NCBI GenBank assembly: GCA_026708265.1
Contig: JAPOVI010000045.1
Coordinates: forward strand, 1 to 32,022
Source: Acidobacteriota bacterium
Lineage (GTDB): Bacteria; Acidobacteriota; Vicinamibacteria; Vicinamibacterales; UBA8438
Direction of reading: 5' to 3'
Length of the DNA: 32,022 nt
A model generated the notes under the pieces. The model did no database searches, was not told the DNA's origin, and was given only the letters and a program-made list of their open reading frames with translations. A program made the translations under genes and the position numbers. The number at the start of each line of letters is the position of its first letter. Within the stretch, counting starts at the first letter, position 1. Of this stretch, positions 8,020-17,055 are shown in pieces.

Positions 8020-9168
8020 TCAGCCGCCGGCGGTGCGCTCCACCGCCCACGCGAGGCCGGTGAGAGCAATGGCGCAGGAGAGCGGCACGCTCACCCGGCG
8101 CCGGTACCACGGTTTCCGGCGGCACCATCCCAGGGCCGCCACGGCGCCCGCGATCACTGCCAACTGGCCCAGCTCGATGCCGGCGTTGAATGCCGCGAGG
8201 GCCAGCAGGCGTCCCTCGTCCGGAAGTCCGAGCTCCCCGAGCACGCCGGCGAAGCCGAGGCCGTGCAGCAGGCCGAAGCCGAATACGACGGCCGCACGCC
8301 AGCGGGTGAGCCGATCGGTCAGCACGTTCTCGACGGCGACCCCCGCGACCGACAACGCGATGAGCGGCTCGACGATGCGGGGGGCAAGGGCTACGACATC
8401 GAGCGTGGCCAGGGTGAGGGTGACGGCGTGGGCGACCGTGAAGGCCGTGACCTGCCAGACCAGGGGCCGGAGGCGCGTGCTCAGCAGGAACAGCGCCAGC
8501 ACGAAGAGGATGTGATCCGCGCCCGCCGGGAGTATGTGGACGAAGCCGAGGCGCAGGTAGCGGTACGCCGTCTCTCCCGGGCCCGGCGGGGTGAACGGTC
8601 CCGACAGGTCGAGGGGCTCGCTCCGGGCGCCCGGCTCCAGGATCGAGCGGGTCTCGCCGCCGCGCACCGCGTCGACGATCGACAGGTGCACCTCCCCGAA
8701 GGCGCGGGAGGCGAAGAAGCCGACCGTTACCGCGCCCGGCGGGATGGCCCCCGTCAGCCTCGCCGTCAGGCCGAGCACGGACGGTATGTCGGCGGCCGCC
8801 GTCCGTGGCGCGCCGTGGTCGGGGAAGCCGACCTCGAAGGGCGCCGGCTCGCCGTCGAAGCGGACGCGCACGCGGCGCTCGAAGAGGCGGCGCAGACGCG
8901 CCAGGCGGAGGTCGAGCTCGTCCGGCCCGAGCGCGGCCAGCGCCGAGGCCAGCTCGGCGTCGTCGGTGTCGATCGGCGCGCCGAGCGCGAGCGCGTCGAG
9001 GTCGTAGATGACGTCGGCCACGAAGGCGCGCCCGGGCCCGAGCGTCAGCGTCACCTCGGTGAACGTCAGCGGGTGGGCCTGCGCCGTCGGGGGTCCCAGC
9101 GCAGCCGCGGCGGCGAGCGACAGGGCGGGGAGGAGGGCGGACGGCAGACGGCGCACGCCGCTCAGCAT
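8020..9168 (-). CDS. HupE/UreJ-like membrane protein
   Basis: A 382-residue protein. A signal peptide (LLPALSLAAAAALGPPTAQAH) leads to a periplasmic beta-rich domain of about 180 residues. The C-terminal half has about five to six membrane helices with the family signature FVHILPAGADHILFVLALFLL, then FTVAHAVTLTLA and FGFGLLHGLGFAG. HupE/UreJ proteins are proposed nickel or metal permeases next to hydrogenase or urease genes. This longer HupE/UreJ_2 form occurs widely without such genes, and none are present here, so the transported metal is unknown. The His residues in the helices (H..GADH, AHA, LLHGLG) are candidate metal ligands. The PDZ protein gene lies 146 bases upstream on the same strand. 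Confidence 0.85.
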   Translation of the reverse strand: MLSGVRRLPSALLPALSLAAAAALGPPTAQAHPLTFTEVTLTLGPGRAFVADVIYDLDALALGAPIDTDDAELASALAALGPDELDLRLARLRRLFERRVRVRFDGEPAPFEVGFPDHGAPRTAAADIPSVLGLTARLTGAIPPGAVTVGFFASRAFGEVHLSIVDAVRGGETRSILEPGARSEPLDLSGPFTPPGPGETAYRYLRLGFVHILPAGADHILFVLALFLLSTRLRPLVWQVTAFTVAHAVTLTLATLDVVALAPRIVEPLIALSVAGVAVENVLTDRLTRWRAAVVFGFGLLHGLGFAGVLGELGLPDEGRLLALAAFNAGIELGQLAVIAGAVAALGWCRRKPWYRRRVSVPLSCAIALTGLAWAVERTAGG

Positions 9169-9314
9169 ACCGCGCTCCGGGCGCGGCGTCGGGTCGACCC
9201 GCGGCACTGCCGTGCGGCTCGTCTCGCCGACCGGCTCGGCATTCGCGATGGCGCGGCCCTGGGCGGAACCACGGGGGACCAGGGCGCCGGCCGGCCTCGA
9301 CGCCGACGCGCCCG

Positions 9315-9785
9315 TCAGGGGGTGCGCCGCAGCTTGACGAGGTACGGGCGTCCGGTGCGGAGGAAGTTGACGAGGGTATCGCTCTCCACGCCGACGGCCG
9401 CGAGCCGTGCGGTGGCTGCTCCGCCTCCGCCCACGTCGGAACCGGCCACCCGGAAGATCATGTCGTTCGGCAGCAGGCCCTCGCGGGCCGCCAGACCATC
9501 CGGGACGACCGCCACCACGAGGGCGCCGGGGCGAAGCTGCAGGTTGTCGCGCTCGGCACGGTCCTCGAGGGCAGGGGTCGGGGCGGCATCGCACAGCGTC
9601 AGGCCGACCGGTTCCGCCTCGCTGCGCCCGGCGTCCGCGCAGCGATAGAGCGGCGCATCCGCGGACTGGGTTCCCCCGCCGGCGGCGGCAGTGAGGGAGG
9701 CGCCCAGCACGACGGCTCCCGTCGCCAGGCCGATGCCGATGGCGACGATCCGTGGCACGGTGCCGCGGCAGGCGCGTCTCTGCAT
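9315..9785 (-). CDS. Membrane-anchored single-PDZ protein
   Basis: A 156-residue hypothetical protein. The basic N-terminus MQRRACRGTVPR precedes a hydrophobic helix at about 13-33 (IVAIGIGLATGAVVLGASL). The periplasmic part starts with LYRCADAGRSEAEPVGLTLCDAA, whose two cysteines might form a disulfide. The last 70 residues form a PDZ-like fold (LVVAVVPDGLAAREGLLPNDMIFRV, FLRTGRPYLVKLRR). There is no protease domain, so an adaptor role is inferred. The start is supported by a -10-like TATACT only eight bases upstream, which implies a leaderless transcript. Confidence 0.66.
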   Translation of the reverse strand: MQRRACRGTVPRIVAIGIGLATGAVVLGASLTAAAGGGTQSADAPLYRCADAGRSEAEPVGLTLCDAAPTPALEDRAERDNLQLRPGALVVAVVPDGLAAREGLLPNDMIFRVAGSDVGGGGAATARLAAVGVESDTLVNFLRTGRPYLVKLRRTP

Positions 9786-9793
9786 CGAACGCC

Positions 9794-9799
9794 AGTATA
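9794..9799 (-). promoter_or_regulatory. -10 box (TATACT) for the PDZ protein gene
   Basis: TATACT on the minus strand differs from the TATAAT consensus at one base. It lies eight bases before the ATG at 9785. Transcription would begin at or next to the start codon; no ribosome site is present. Confidence 0.45.
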
Positions 9800-10002
9800 C
9801 GCGGCCAACCAGACCGGCAGGGCCGGCTCGTCGTCGTCGAAGCCGAAACGGGTGGCCAGACGAGCCAGCGACATCGGCGCGCGGCACCTTGCCGACTTGC
9901 CCCGCGGCGCCGCCGCAGCGCAGCATAGCGGCAACGCTCGGGAATCGTCGCTTGCGGCTCCGATTCCCGCCCAGCCGGCCTGCAGGACCCGGCCGTCCTG
10001 CC

Positions 10003-10010
10003 GAAGGAGG
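10003..10010 (+). promoter_or_regulatory. Strong ribosome binding site deciding a GTG start
   Basis: GAAGGAGG lies six bases before the GTG at 10017. It is the best Shine-Dalgarno match in the window and fixes the start of the CMD-like lipoprotein. Confidence 0.75.
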
Positions 10011-10016
10011 TGCATC

Positions 10017-10766
10017 GTGACGCTGAGACTCTTCGTCCTCGCTCTCTGCCTGCCCGCGCTCGCCGCTTGCGACGCCGTCGACGCCGCCGGAGCTCTCGCC
10101 TCGGGGCAGGGCGAGACGTTCACCCCCCGCGTGGTGACCTCGGAGGACATCCCGCCGGACATTCACGAGGATTCCTGGGCACGTCTGCCGCGCCTCACGC
10201 GGGAGTCGCTCGACGCGGACGGCCAGCGGGCCTACGACGTCATCGTCCATCCGGACAGCCGCTATTCCGGCGGGCTGCGGGGTCCCATCGGCATGTGGAT
10301 GTACAGCCCGCCCATGGCCGAGCATCTGTTCCCGGCCAGCACCTACCTGCGCTTCGGGGCCGACGGCAACCGGGACCAGCGGCTCGCGGAGCTTGCGATC
10401 CTGACCGCGGCCCGGGCGCTCGACAGTCAGTACGAGTGGTCCGCCCATGAGCCGCTGGGACTGGGCGCGGGGCTCGAGGCGGAGATCATCGAGCTGCTCC
10501 GCTGGGACACGCCGCTGGGCGAAGCGGGGGAGCTGCCGGGACTGAACGAGCCGGAACGGACCATCATCCGCGTCGTCCGCGAGCTGATCCGGGAGCCGAA
10601 GCTGAGCCGCGAGGCGTTCGAGGCCGCGCAGCGAATCTTCGGCAACCAGGGCCTGATGGACATCGCGGGCCTCGTCGGTCATTACACGACCGTCAACTAC
10701 ACGCTCAAGGCGTTCGACGTGCAGCGTCCGCCGGGAAGCCGCCTCACGCTGCCGCCGTTGCCGTGA
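10017..10766 (+). CDS. Lipoprotein with carboxymuconolactone decarboxylase (CMD/AhpD-like) fold
   Basis: A 249-residue protein starting at GTG. The signal ends in a lipobox, PALAAC with Cys18, so it should be a lipid-anchored periplasmic protein. The rest fits CMD-family proteins: SYEWSAHEP-like SQYEWSAHEPLGLGAGLEAEIIELL, then the C-terminal helix GHYTTVNYTLKAF. The CxxC pair of AhpD peroxidase-type members is absent. The EW..H pattern agrees with the decarboxylase/lyase-like subgroup, whose substrates are mostly unknown. CMD proteins are usually cytoplasmic, so export is unusual. It converges on the exonuclease III gene, 21 bases apart. Confidence 0.78.
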   Translation: MTLRLFVLALCLPALAACDAVDAAGALASGQGETFTPRVVTSEDIPPDIHEDSWARLPRLTRESLDADGQRAYDVIVHPDSRYSGGLRGPIGMWMYSPPMAEHLFPASTYLRFGADGNRDQRLAELAILTAARALDSQYEWSAHEPLGLGAGLEAEIIELLRWDTPLGEAGELPGLNEPERTIIRVVRELIREPKLSREAFEAAQRIFGNQGLMDIAGLVGHYTTVNYTLKAFDVQRPPGSRLTLPPLP

Positions 10767-10787
10767 GCGCCGCGCGGGCCCGGTGCT

Positions 10788-11561
10788 TCAGGTGGACAGG
10801 TCGACGCCGACCGGGCAGTGGTCGGATCCGGCGATGTGCGGCCAGATGAAGGCGTCCTCGACCCGGCGCGCGGCACTCGGGGAGGCCAGCACGTAGTCGA
10901 TCCGCCAGCCGACGTTGTTCCGCCGCGCGTCGCCCCACTGGCGCCACCACGTGTAGTGGCCGCCCTCGCCGGGATGGTGCCTGCGGAAGGTGTCCACCCA
11001 CCCGGCAGCGATCCAGCGCGTCAGCTCCGCACGTTCCTCCGGCAGGAAGCCGCTCGTCTTCGTGTTGGCGGCGGGCCGCGCCAGGTCGATCGGCTCGCGC
11101 GCCGTGTTGTAGTCCCCGATGACGAGAACCGGCCCCCGGAGCCGCAGCGCCTGGAGGCGGTCGAAGAGCGCCGCGTAGAACGCGAGCTTGTAGGGCACGC
11201 GGCGATTGCTGCGGTCCCGACCGCTGCCCTTGGGGAAGTACACCGACGCCACGGCCATCCGCCCGAAGTGCGCGACCAGCAGGCGGCCCTCGGCGTCGAA
11301 CCGCGGCTCGCCCAGCGTCGTATCAACCCGCGTGGGCGCCACGCGGGAGTAGAGGCCGACCCCGCTGTACCCGGGACGCTCGCTGGCGGAAAAGGCGGCG
11401 TGCCATCCGGCCGGCGCGCGGACCCCCGGCTCCAACTGGTGCTCGTAGGCGCGCACCTCCTGGATGCCGACGATGTCGGCCTGCGAATCGGCCAGGAACC
11501 GGAGGAACCCCTTCCGGGCGCACGCCCGCAGGCCGTTGACGTTCCAGCTCACGATGCGCAT
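10788..11561 (-). CDS. xth: Exodeoxyribonuclease III (AP endonuclease)
   Basis: A 257-residue DNA repair enzyme of the exonuclease-endonuclease-phosphatase superfamily. It cuts at abasic sites and degrades 3' ends, using a divalent metal. All hallmarks are visible: MRIVSWNVNGLRA, the metal Glu in VGIQEVRA, YFPKGSGRD, the catalytic GDYNTA, WWRQWGDARRNNVGWRIDYVL, and the final GSDHCPVGVDL with Asp and His. The length is normal for XthA/ExoA. The ATG at 11561 begins exactly at the conserved MRIVSWN. A short dyad lies upstream in the divergent gap. Confidence 0.94.
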   Translation of the reverse strand: MRIVSWNVNGLRACARKGFLRFLADSQADIVGIQEVRAYEHQLEPGVRAPAGWHAAFSASERPGYSGVGLYSRVAPTRVDTTLGEPRFDAEGRLLVAHFGRMAVASVYFPKGSGRDRSNRRVPYKLAFYAALFDRLQALRLRGPVLVIGDYNTAREPIDLARPAANTKTSGFLPEERAELTRWIAAGWVDTFRRHHPGEGGHYTWWRQWGDARRNNVGWRIDYVLASPSAARRVEDAFIWPHIAGSDHCPVGVDLST

Positions 11562-11622
11562 GGCGGAAGACCCGTGCCGGGAGGGGGCGCGGCGACGCCG
11601 CGACGGAGCGGCATCGTGTATC

Positions 11623-11638
11623 GTGTCACGGGTGACAC
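11623..11638. promoter_or_regulatory. Operator-like palindrome in the xth divergent gap
   Basis: GTGTCAC (11623-11629) and GTGACAC (11632-11638) form a perfect dyad with a two-base GG centre. It lies 61 bases upstream of xth and 45 bases upstream of the small gene at 11684. Its size and spacing suit a dimeric repressor site; no regulator gene is adjacent. Confidence 0.4.
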
Positions 11639-11683
11639 TCCGGTGGACTTGTTCGACCGGGCTGCATCCGAGGGCCAACGAGC

Positions 11684-11908
11684 ATGCCGTACCGCGTCGT
11701 CGACGCCGACCTTCACGACGCGATGCTGGCCGCGGTCGGGGAGACGGAGCGGGCGCTGGCCGACGCCCTTCCCGCCGTCGCCGATCTCGCCGCACAGGCC
11801 GGGCCGCAAGCCGACGCGGCGGTTCGCCGGAGGGTCACCGAGTCCCTGGCCCGCCTCGAGAAGGCGACGCAGCGGCTCGTCTCGTCCGCCGCCCGCTTCA
11901 CCTCCTGA
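11684..11908 (+). CDS. Small hypothetical alpha-helical protein
   Basis: A 74-residue product, MPYRVVDADLHDAMLAAVGE and onward, rich in Ala, Arg and Glu and predicted to be almost all helical. Third codon positions are mostly G or C, as in neighbouring genes, which supports real coding. No family is recognised. It ends nine bases before the convergent stop of acsA and shares a divergent gap with xth. Confidence 0.5.
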   Translation: MPYRVVDADLHDAMLAAVGETERALADALPAVADLAAQAGPQADAAVRRRVTESLARLEKATQRLVSSAARFTS

Positions 11909-11917
11909 CGCGGCTCC

Positions 11918-13882
11918 CTATCCTTCCTTGTCCTCGTACTGCTCGCGGAGCTTGGCGACGATGGACGGATCGGCCAGGGTCGTGACGTCGCCCAGGGCCT
12001 TGCCGGCCGCGATGTCGCGGAGCAGGCGGCGCATGATCTTGCCGGAGCGGGTCTTCGGAAGGTCGGCCGTCCAGAGGATCTCGTCCGGCTTGGCGATGGC
12101 GCCGATCTTCTTGGCCACGTGCTGGCGCAGTTCCTCGAGCTTCGCGTCGGTAGCCTCGACGCCCTCCTTCAGCGTGACGAAGGCGCAGACGGCCTGCCCC
12201 TTGATCTCGTGCTCCTTGCCGACGACGGCGGCCTCGGCCACTTCCTGGTGGTCGACGAGGGCGCTCTCGACCTCCATCGTGCCGACGCGGTGGCCGGCGA
12301 CGTTCAGGACGTCGTCGACGCGGCCGAGCAGCCAGAAGTAGCCGTCCTCGTCCACCTTGGCGCCGTCGCCGGTGACGTAGACGTCGCGGCCCCAGCGGTT
12401 CCAGTAGGTGGCCACGAAGCGGTCGTGGTCGCCGTAGATCGTGCGCAGCATCGAGGGCCAGGGGCGGGTCTGGACCAGGTAGCCCCCGCCCACCTTCACC
12501 GGCTCGCCGCTCTCGGTGACGATGGCCGGCTTGAGGCCGGGGAAGGGGCGTGACGCCGAGCCGGGCTTGAGCGGGGTGATGCCGGGGAGCGGCGTGATCA
12601 GGATGCTGCCCGTCTCGGTCTGCCACCAGGTGTCGACGATGGGGCAGCGCTCGCCGCCGACGTGGTGGTAGTACCACATCCAGGCTTCCGGATTGATGGG
12701 CTCGCCGACGGAGCCGAGCAGGCGGAGCGAGCTCAGGTCGTGCTTCCGGACGTGCTCCGGGCCCCACTTCATGAACGCGCGGATGGCGGTCGGAGCCGTG
12801 TAGAAGACCGTCACCTTGTGCCGCGCGCAGATGTCCCAGAAGCGGTCGCGGCCGGGGGTGTCGGGCGCGCCCTCGTACATCACGCAGGTGGCGCCGTTCA
12901 GCAGCGGCCCGTAGACCAGGTAGCTGTGTCCGGTGACCCACCCGATGTCGGCGCTGCACCAGTAGATGTCGTCCTCCTTCAAGTCGAAGACCCACTTGGC
13001 GGTGGCGTAGGTGCCGACCAGATAGCCGCCGGTAGTGTGCGCGATCCCCTTCGGCTTGCCGGTGGTGCCGGAGGTGTAGAGCGTGAAGAGCAGGTCCTCG
13101 GCGTCGTTCTCCCGCGGCGGGCAGGTGTCGGAGACCTGCGCCATCAGCTCGTGGTACCAGTGGTCGCGGCCGGCGACGACGTTGAACGGCGTCTCCAGAC
13201 CCTCGCGCTTGACGAGCAGGACGTTCTCGACGCTCGGGGAGCCGTCGAGCGCGTCGTCGGAGATCTGCTTGAGCGGCACGATGCCGCCGCGGCGGTACCC
13301 GCCGTCCGCGGTCACGAGCAGCTTCGCCTGCATGTCGTTGATCCGATCGCGCAACGACTCGGCGCTGAAGCCGCCGAACACGACGCTGTGCACGGCGCCG
13401 AGCCGCGCGCACGCGAGCAGCACGATCGGCAGCTCGGGGATCATCGGCAGGTAGACGGCGACGCGGTCCCCGTGGCCGACGCCCAGCTTCGCGAGCACGT
13501 TGGCGCACTTCTGCACCTCGACGTGCAGCTCGCCGTAGGTCAGGGTCTTCTGGTCGCCCGGCTCGCCCTCCCAGACGAGGGCGCGCTTGTCGCGGCGGCT
13601 GCCGAGGGCGTGGCGATCGACGCAGTTGACGCTGGCGTTGATCTTACCGCCGATGAACCACTTGGCGTCGGGCGGCTGCCAGTCGAGCACCCGATCCCAG
13701 GGTCGGCTCCAATCGAGCTCCTTCGCGAAGTCGGCCCAGAACCCTTCCGGGTCCGCGTCGGCGCGCTCGTAGATGCCGGGGTCGTTGATGTTCGCGTTCC
13801 GGCGGAACGCCTCCGGCGGCTCGAAGACACGATCCTCGGTCAGCAGCGCATCGAATCCATCGGTCGGCTTTTGGTCGGCCAC
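11918..13882 (-). CDS. acsA: Acetyl-CoA synthetase (acetate-CoA ligase, AMP-forming)
   Basis: A 654-residue adenylate-forming enzyme that makes acetyl-CoA from acetate, ATP and CoA. The GTG at 13882 is chosen because GGGGAGG lies five bases upstream and the length then matches the usual 650. Visible signatures are [15 protein letters not shown] (P-loop), [21 protein letters not shown] (with the acetate-pocket Trp), [19 protein letters not shown] and the A10 motif [14 protein letters not shown], whose Lys is about residue 615. That Lys is the conserved site inactivated by acetylation in this family. It lies 88 bases downstream of a GNAT acetyltransferase gene and is probably co-transcribed with it and malate synthase. 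Confidence 0.97.
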   Translation of the reverse strand: MADQKPTDGFDALLTEDRVFEPPEAFRRNANINDPGIYERADADPEGFWADFAKELDWSRPWDRVLDWQPPDAKWFIGGKINASVNCVDRHALGSRRDKRALVWEGEPGDQKTLTYGELHVEVQKCANVLAKLGVGHGDRVAVYLPMIPELPIVLLACARLGAVHSVVFGGFSAESLRDRINDMQAKLLVTADGGYRRGGIVPLKQISDDALDGSPSVENVLLVKREGLETPFNVVAGRDHWYHELMAQVSDTCPPRENDAEDLLFTLYTSGTTGKPKGIAHTTGGYLVGTYATAKWVFDLKEDDIYWCSADIGWVTGHSYLVYGPLLNGATCVMYEGAPDTPGRDRFWDICARHKVTVFYTAPTAIRAFMKWGPEHVRKHDLSSLRLLGSVGEPINPEAWMWYYHHVGGERCPIVDTWWQTETGSILITPLPGITPLKPGSASRPFPGLKPAIVTESGEPVKVGGGYLVQTRPWPSMLRTIYGDHDRFVATYWNRWGRDVYVTGDGAKVDEDGYFWLLGRVDDVLNVAGHRVGTMEVESALVDHQEVAEAAVVGKEHEIKGQAVCAFVTLKEGVEATDAKLEELRQHVAKKIGAIAKPDEILWTADLPKTRSGKIMRRLLRDIAAGKALGDVTTLADPSIVAKLREQYEDKEG

Positions 13883-13887
13883 AGCAT

Positions 13888-13894
13888 CCTCCCC
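13888..13894 (-). promoter_or_regulatory. Ribosome binding site of acsA
   Basis: GGGGAGG on the minus strand lies five bases from the GTG at 13882. It supports this start over the in-frame ATG at 13939. Confidence 0.65.
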
Positions 13895-13970
13895 TTCGTC
13901 GGCGACGGAGCGGGTCCACCCGGGCGGGAGTGCGCGCACGGCGCAACCGCGTCCGTCGGCGCGGCGTCGA

Positions 13971-14537
13971 TCATAGCCGCTTCGTCGCGACGAGCAAGTT
14001 CCGCGTCTTGCCGTCCGCCGTCATCACGTAGTCCCAGAGCACGGCCTCGCGCTGGAAGCCGAGGCGCCGGAAGACCGACTGCGCGGCGACCTGATCGAGC
14101 GTCATGCGGGCTGTGAGCATCCGCAGCTCGAGGCGGCGCGCTATCCACTCCACCTCCTCCGCCAGCAGCCGGGCCAGGCCCCGGCGGCGGTGGGACGGAG
14201 CCACCTGGACCCGGATCTCGCCCAGGTGCCGTGTCCACGTGGTCCGGTTGTGGAGCAGGCTCGCCTCTCCGGCGACCGAGTCGCCCTCCACGGCGAGCAC
14301 GGTGTGCGTGCGGCCGGCCTCGACGTACTCGGCCCAGCGCTCCACGACGCCCGGCTCCGTGATGTTGACCCGCAGGTAGAGCAGCGCATCCTGATCGAGG
14401 CTGTTGGCGAACGCGAGCACCGCCTCGCAGTCGTCGCGGGTCATCAGCCGGAGCGTCACCGGCCGGCCGTCGGCGGCGGCGACCGAGCGGGGGTAGCGGG
14501 CCCGCACGGCGGCGGCGCCGCCCGCTTCGGGCGCCAT
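13971..14537 (-). CDS. GNAT family N-acetyltransferase
   Basis: A 188-residue single-domain GNAT enzyme. After a short linker (residues 1-25) comes [21 protein letters not shown], typical of beta1-alpha1. The acetyl-CoA motif A is [20 protein letters not shown] (R-R-x-G-x-A type), and the C-terminal strand-helix is [18 protein letters not shown]. The start overlaps the malate synthase stop by one base (TGATG), so translation is coupled. Sitting between malate synthase and acetyl-CoA synthetase, it may acetylate the acsA product, as Pat/AcuA enzymes do in other bacteria. That target is inference; a small-molecule substrate is equally possible. Confidence 0.85.
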   Translation of the reverse strand: MAPEAGGAAAVRARYPRSVAAADGRPVTLRLMTRDDCEAVLAFANSLDQDALLYLRVNITEPGVVERWAEYVEAGRTHTVLAVEGDSVAGEASLLHNRTTWTRHLGEIRVQVAPSHRRRGLARLLAEEVEWIARRLELRMLTARMTLDQVAAQSVFRRLGFQREAVLWDYVMTADGKTRNLLVATKRL

Positions 14538-16711
14538 CAGCCGCGCCCGCCGAACCGGGCCTTCGCCTCCTGGCGCCGGGCGTGAAGGATCGGCTCGGTG
14601 TAGCCGCTCGGCTGCTCGCGCCCCTTGAAGATCAGGTCGCAGGCGGCCTGGAAGGCGACGCTCGCGTCGAGGTCCGGCGCCATCGGCCGGTAGTTGGGGT
14701 CGCCGGCGTTCTGCTCGTCGACCACCGCGGCCATCCGCGCGAGCGTCTCGCGCACCTGCGCCTCGGTGCAGATGCCGTGGTGCAGCCAGTTGCAGATGTG
14801 CTGGCTCGAGATGCGCAGCGTGGCGCGGTCCTCCATCAGCCCGACGTTGTTGATGTCGGGCACCTTGGAGCAGCCGATGCCCTGCTCGACCCAGCGCACG
14901 ACGTAGCCCAGGATGCCCTGTGCGTTGTTGTCGAGCTCCTGCTGGATCTCCTCCGGCGACCAGTCGGGGTTCTCCTCGCGCGGAATGGTCAGGATCCGGT
15001 CGAGATCGGCGCGCGGACGCGACCGCAGCGCGGCCTGCCGCGCCGTCACGTCGACCTGATGGTAGTGGGTCGCGTGCAGCGTGGCGGCGGTGGGGGAGGG
15101 GACCCAGGCGGTGTTGGCGCCCTGCTGCGGGTGGCCGACCTTGGCCTCCAGCATGTCCGCCATGAGATCCGGCATCGCCCACATGCCCTTGCCGATCTGG
15201 GCGTGCCCCGGGAGGCCCGTCTCGAGCCCGACGTCGACGTTCCAGTCCTCGTAGGTGACCATCCAGGGGGCGGTCTTCATCTCCTTCTTGCGGATCATCG
15301 GTCCCGCTTCCATCGCGGTGTGCATCTCGTCGCCCGTGCGGTCGAGGAAGCCGGTGTTGATGAAGAAGACGCGCGCCTTGGCCGCCCGCACGCACTCCTT
15401 CAGGTTGACCGTCGTCCGCCGCTCCTCGTCCATGATCCCGATCTTGATCGTGTGGCGATCGAGGCCGAGGACGTCCTCCACCCGGGCCAGCGTCCGATCG
15501 CAGAAGGCGACCTCCTCCGGACCGTGCATCTTCGGCTTGACGATGTAGATGGAACCGGCGCGGCTGTTCTTCCTGCTCTTGACGTCGTGAACGGCGATCA
15601 TCGACGAGATCATCGCGTCGAGAATCCCCTCGGGCGCCTCGTTGCCGTCCTTGTCGAGGATGGCGGGGTTGGTCATCAGGTGTCCGACGTTGCGGATCAG
15701 CATCAGGCTTATGCCCGGCAGGGTCACGCCGGAGCCGTCCGGCGCCGTGTACTCGCGGGCCGGGTTCATGGCCCGGTCGACCATCCGGCCGCCTTTCTCG
15801 AAGCGGTCGGTCAGGTCGCCCTTGATCAGGCCGAGCCAGTTGCGGTAGGCGACCACCTTGTCCTCGGCGTCGACGCACGCGACCGAGTCCTCGAGGTCCA
15901 TGATGGTCGTCGTCGCCGCTTCCAGTCGGATGTCCTTGATGCCGGCGCCGTCGTCCCGGCCGACCGGGTGGTTGCGGTCGATGGCGATCTCGATGTGGAG
16001 GCTGTTGTTGCGGAGCAGCACCGCCGACGGTGCGGCCGCGTCGCCGCGATAGCCGGCGAACGTGGAGGCGTCGGCCAGCCCGGTCGTGGCGCCGCTCTTC
16101 AGCGTGGCGCTCAGCGCGCCGCCCGCCACCGCGTAGGCGGCAACGTCGGCGTGGCTGCCGCCCGCGAGCGGCACGGCGCGGTCGAGGAACTCGCGCGAGC
16201 GGGCGATGACGCGGGCCCCGCGGACCGGGTTGTACTCGGCCGTGCGCTCGCAGCCGTCGTCCTCGGGGACGGCGTCGGTCCCGTAGAACGCGTCGTAGAG
16301 GCTGCCCCAGCGGGCGTTGGCGGCGTTCAGCGCGTAGCGCGGATTCGTCACCGGAACGACGAGCTGCGGCCCCGCGATGGTCGAGATCTCGGGATCGACG
16401 TTCGCCGTCGTCGCCGAGAAGTCGTCGCCCTCGGGCACCAGGTAGCCGATCTCCCGGAGCATCGCCTTGTACTCCGGCAGGTCGATCGGCTCATCGTGGT
16501 TCTCGCGGTACCAGGCGTCGATGCGGCGTTGGAGCTCGTCGCGCTTGGCGAGCAGCTCGCGGTTGCGCGGCGCGAGGTCGTGGACCAGCCGGTCGAACCC
16601 GGACCAGAACGCCTCCGGGGAGACGCCCGTGCCCGGCAGGGCCTCGTCGTTGATGAAGTCGTACAGCTCCTTGTCGACCTGCAGCCCGCCCGCCGCTATC
16701 CGCTCCGCCAT
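14537..16711 (-). CDS. glcB: Malate synthase G
   Basis: A 724-residue enzyme that condenses glyoxylate and acetyl-CoA to malate in the glyoxylate pathway. Length is standard for the G isoform. Key segments are [44 protein letters not shown] (catalytic Arg), [14 protein letters not shown] (Mg-binding acidic residues) and [25 protein letters not shown] (catalytic Asp). The ATG at 16711 has AGGAGG five bases upstream. It heads a minus-strand unit with a GNAT gene and acsA, which suits growth on acetate or two-carbon compounds. No isocitrate lyase gene is in the window. Confidence 0.97.
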   Translation of the reverse strand: MAERIAAGGLQVDKELYDFINDEALPGTGVSPEAFWSGFDRLVHDLAPRNRELLAKRDELQRRIDAWYRENHDEPIDLPEYKAMLREIGYLVPEGDDFSATTANVDPEISTIAGPQLVVPVTNPRYALNAANARWGSLYDAFYGTDAVPEDDGCERTAEYNPVRGARVIARSREFLDRAVPLAGGSHADVAAYAVAGGALSATLKSGATTGLADASTFAGYRGDAAAPSAVLLRNNSLHIEIAIDRNHPVGRDDGAGIKDIRLEAATTTIMDLEDSVACVDAEDKVVAYRNWLGLIKGDLTDRFEKGGRMVDRAMNPAREYTAPDGSGVTLPGISLMLIRNVGHLMTNPAILDKDGNEAPEGILDAMISSMIAVHDVKSRKNSRAGSIYIVKPKMHGPEEVAFCDRTLARVEDVLGLDRHTIKIGIMDEERRTTVNLKECVRAAKARVFFINTGFLDRTGDEMHTAMEAGPMIRKKEMKTAPWMVTYEDWNVDVGLETGLPGHAQIGKGMWAMPDLMADMLEAKVGHPQQGANTAWVPSPTAATLHATHYHQVDVTARQAALRSRPRADLDRILTIPREENPDWSPEEIQQELDNNAQGILGYVVRWVEQGIGCSKVPDINNVGLMEDRATLRISSQHICNWLHHGICTEAQVRETLARMAAVVDEQNAGDPNYRPMAPDLDASVAFQAACDLIFKGREQPSGYTEPILHARRQEAKARFGGRG

Positions 16712-16716
16712 GCCTG

Positions 16717-16722
16717 CCTCCT
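16717..16722 (-). promoter_or_regulatory. Ribosome binding site of malate synthase G
   Basis: A consensus AGGAGG on the minus strand, five bases before the ATG at 16711. Confidence 0.7.
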
Positions 16723-16767
16723 GCTAGCCGGTCTCACGGGCGCTCCCACCAGCGCCCGGCAGCGGCA

Positions 16768-16773
16768 ATTCTA
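16768..16773 (-). promoter_or_regulatory. -10 box (TAGAAT) for the glcB unit
   Basis: TAGAAT on the minus strand differs from TATAAT at one base and lies 56 bases before the glcB ATG. It is the best promoter candidate for the acetate/glyoxylate unit. No clear -35 is seen. Confidence 0.4.
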
Positions 16774-17055
16774 CTCTGGCGGTGAAGATCGGGTCTTGCA
16801 GCACCGGCGGCGCGCGCGCGCCGGCCCTGCTCGGCGAACCGGGAGGTCCGAGCGGATCTTGGCGATAAAGCCGATTCGGTGGTCGGGCATCTAGTCTCTC
16901 AGTTCGAGTCGCTGGCGCGACAAGACCGGGCCTTCAATCGGACCCTGTTGACGGCCGAGGGAATTGGCCTGGAGGATTGGAGTACGGGTACTCTCTTCGT
17001 TGATAGCCGCCCTGCGAGATTGGATTCGACCGACGGGGTCCTACGGGTTCGCACT
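16774..17055. other. Gene-free stretch at the edge of the low-GC island
   Basis: Between the glcB promoter and the DUF4062 stop no convincing gene is seen. GC falls in the right half, and the base composition matches the DUF4062 gene rather than glcB, so the left edge of the acquired segment probably lies near 16860-16900. An 84-codon open frame on the plus strand (16879-17133) has poor codon use and no recognisable family. Confidence 0.4.

Noticed and set aside
8263-9648. A 461-codon plus-strand frame opposite hupE
   Set aside because: Antisense to a protein with clear membrane helices and family motifs; Arg/Gly/Glu-rich and without a domain.
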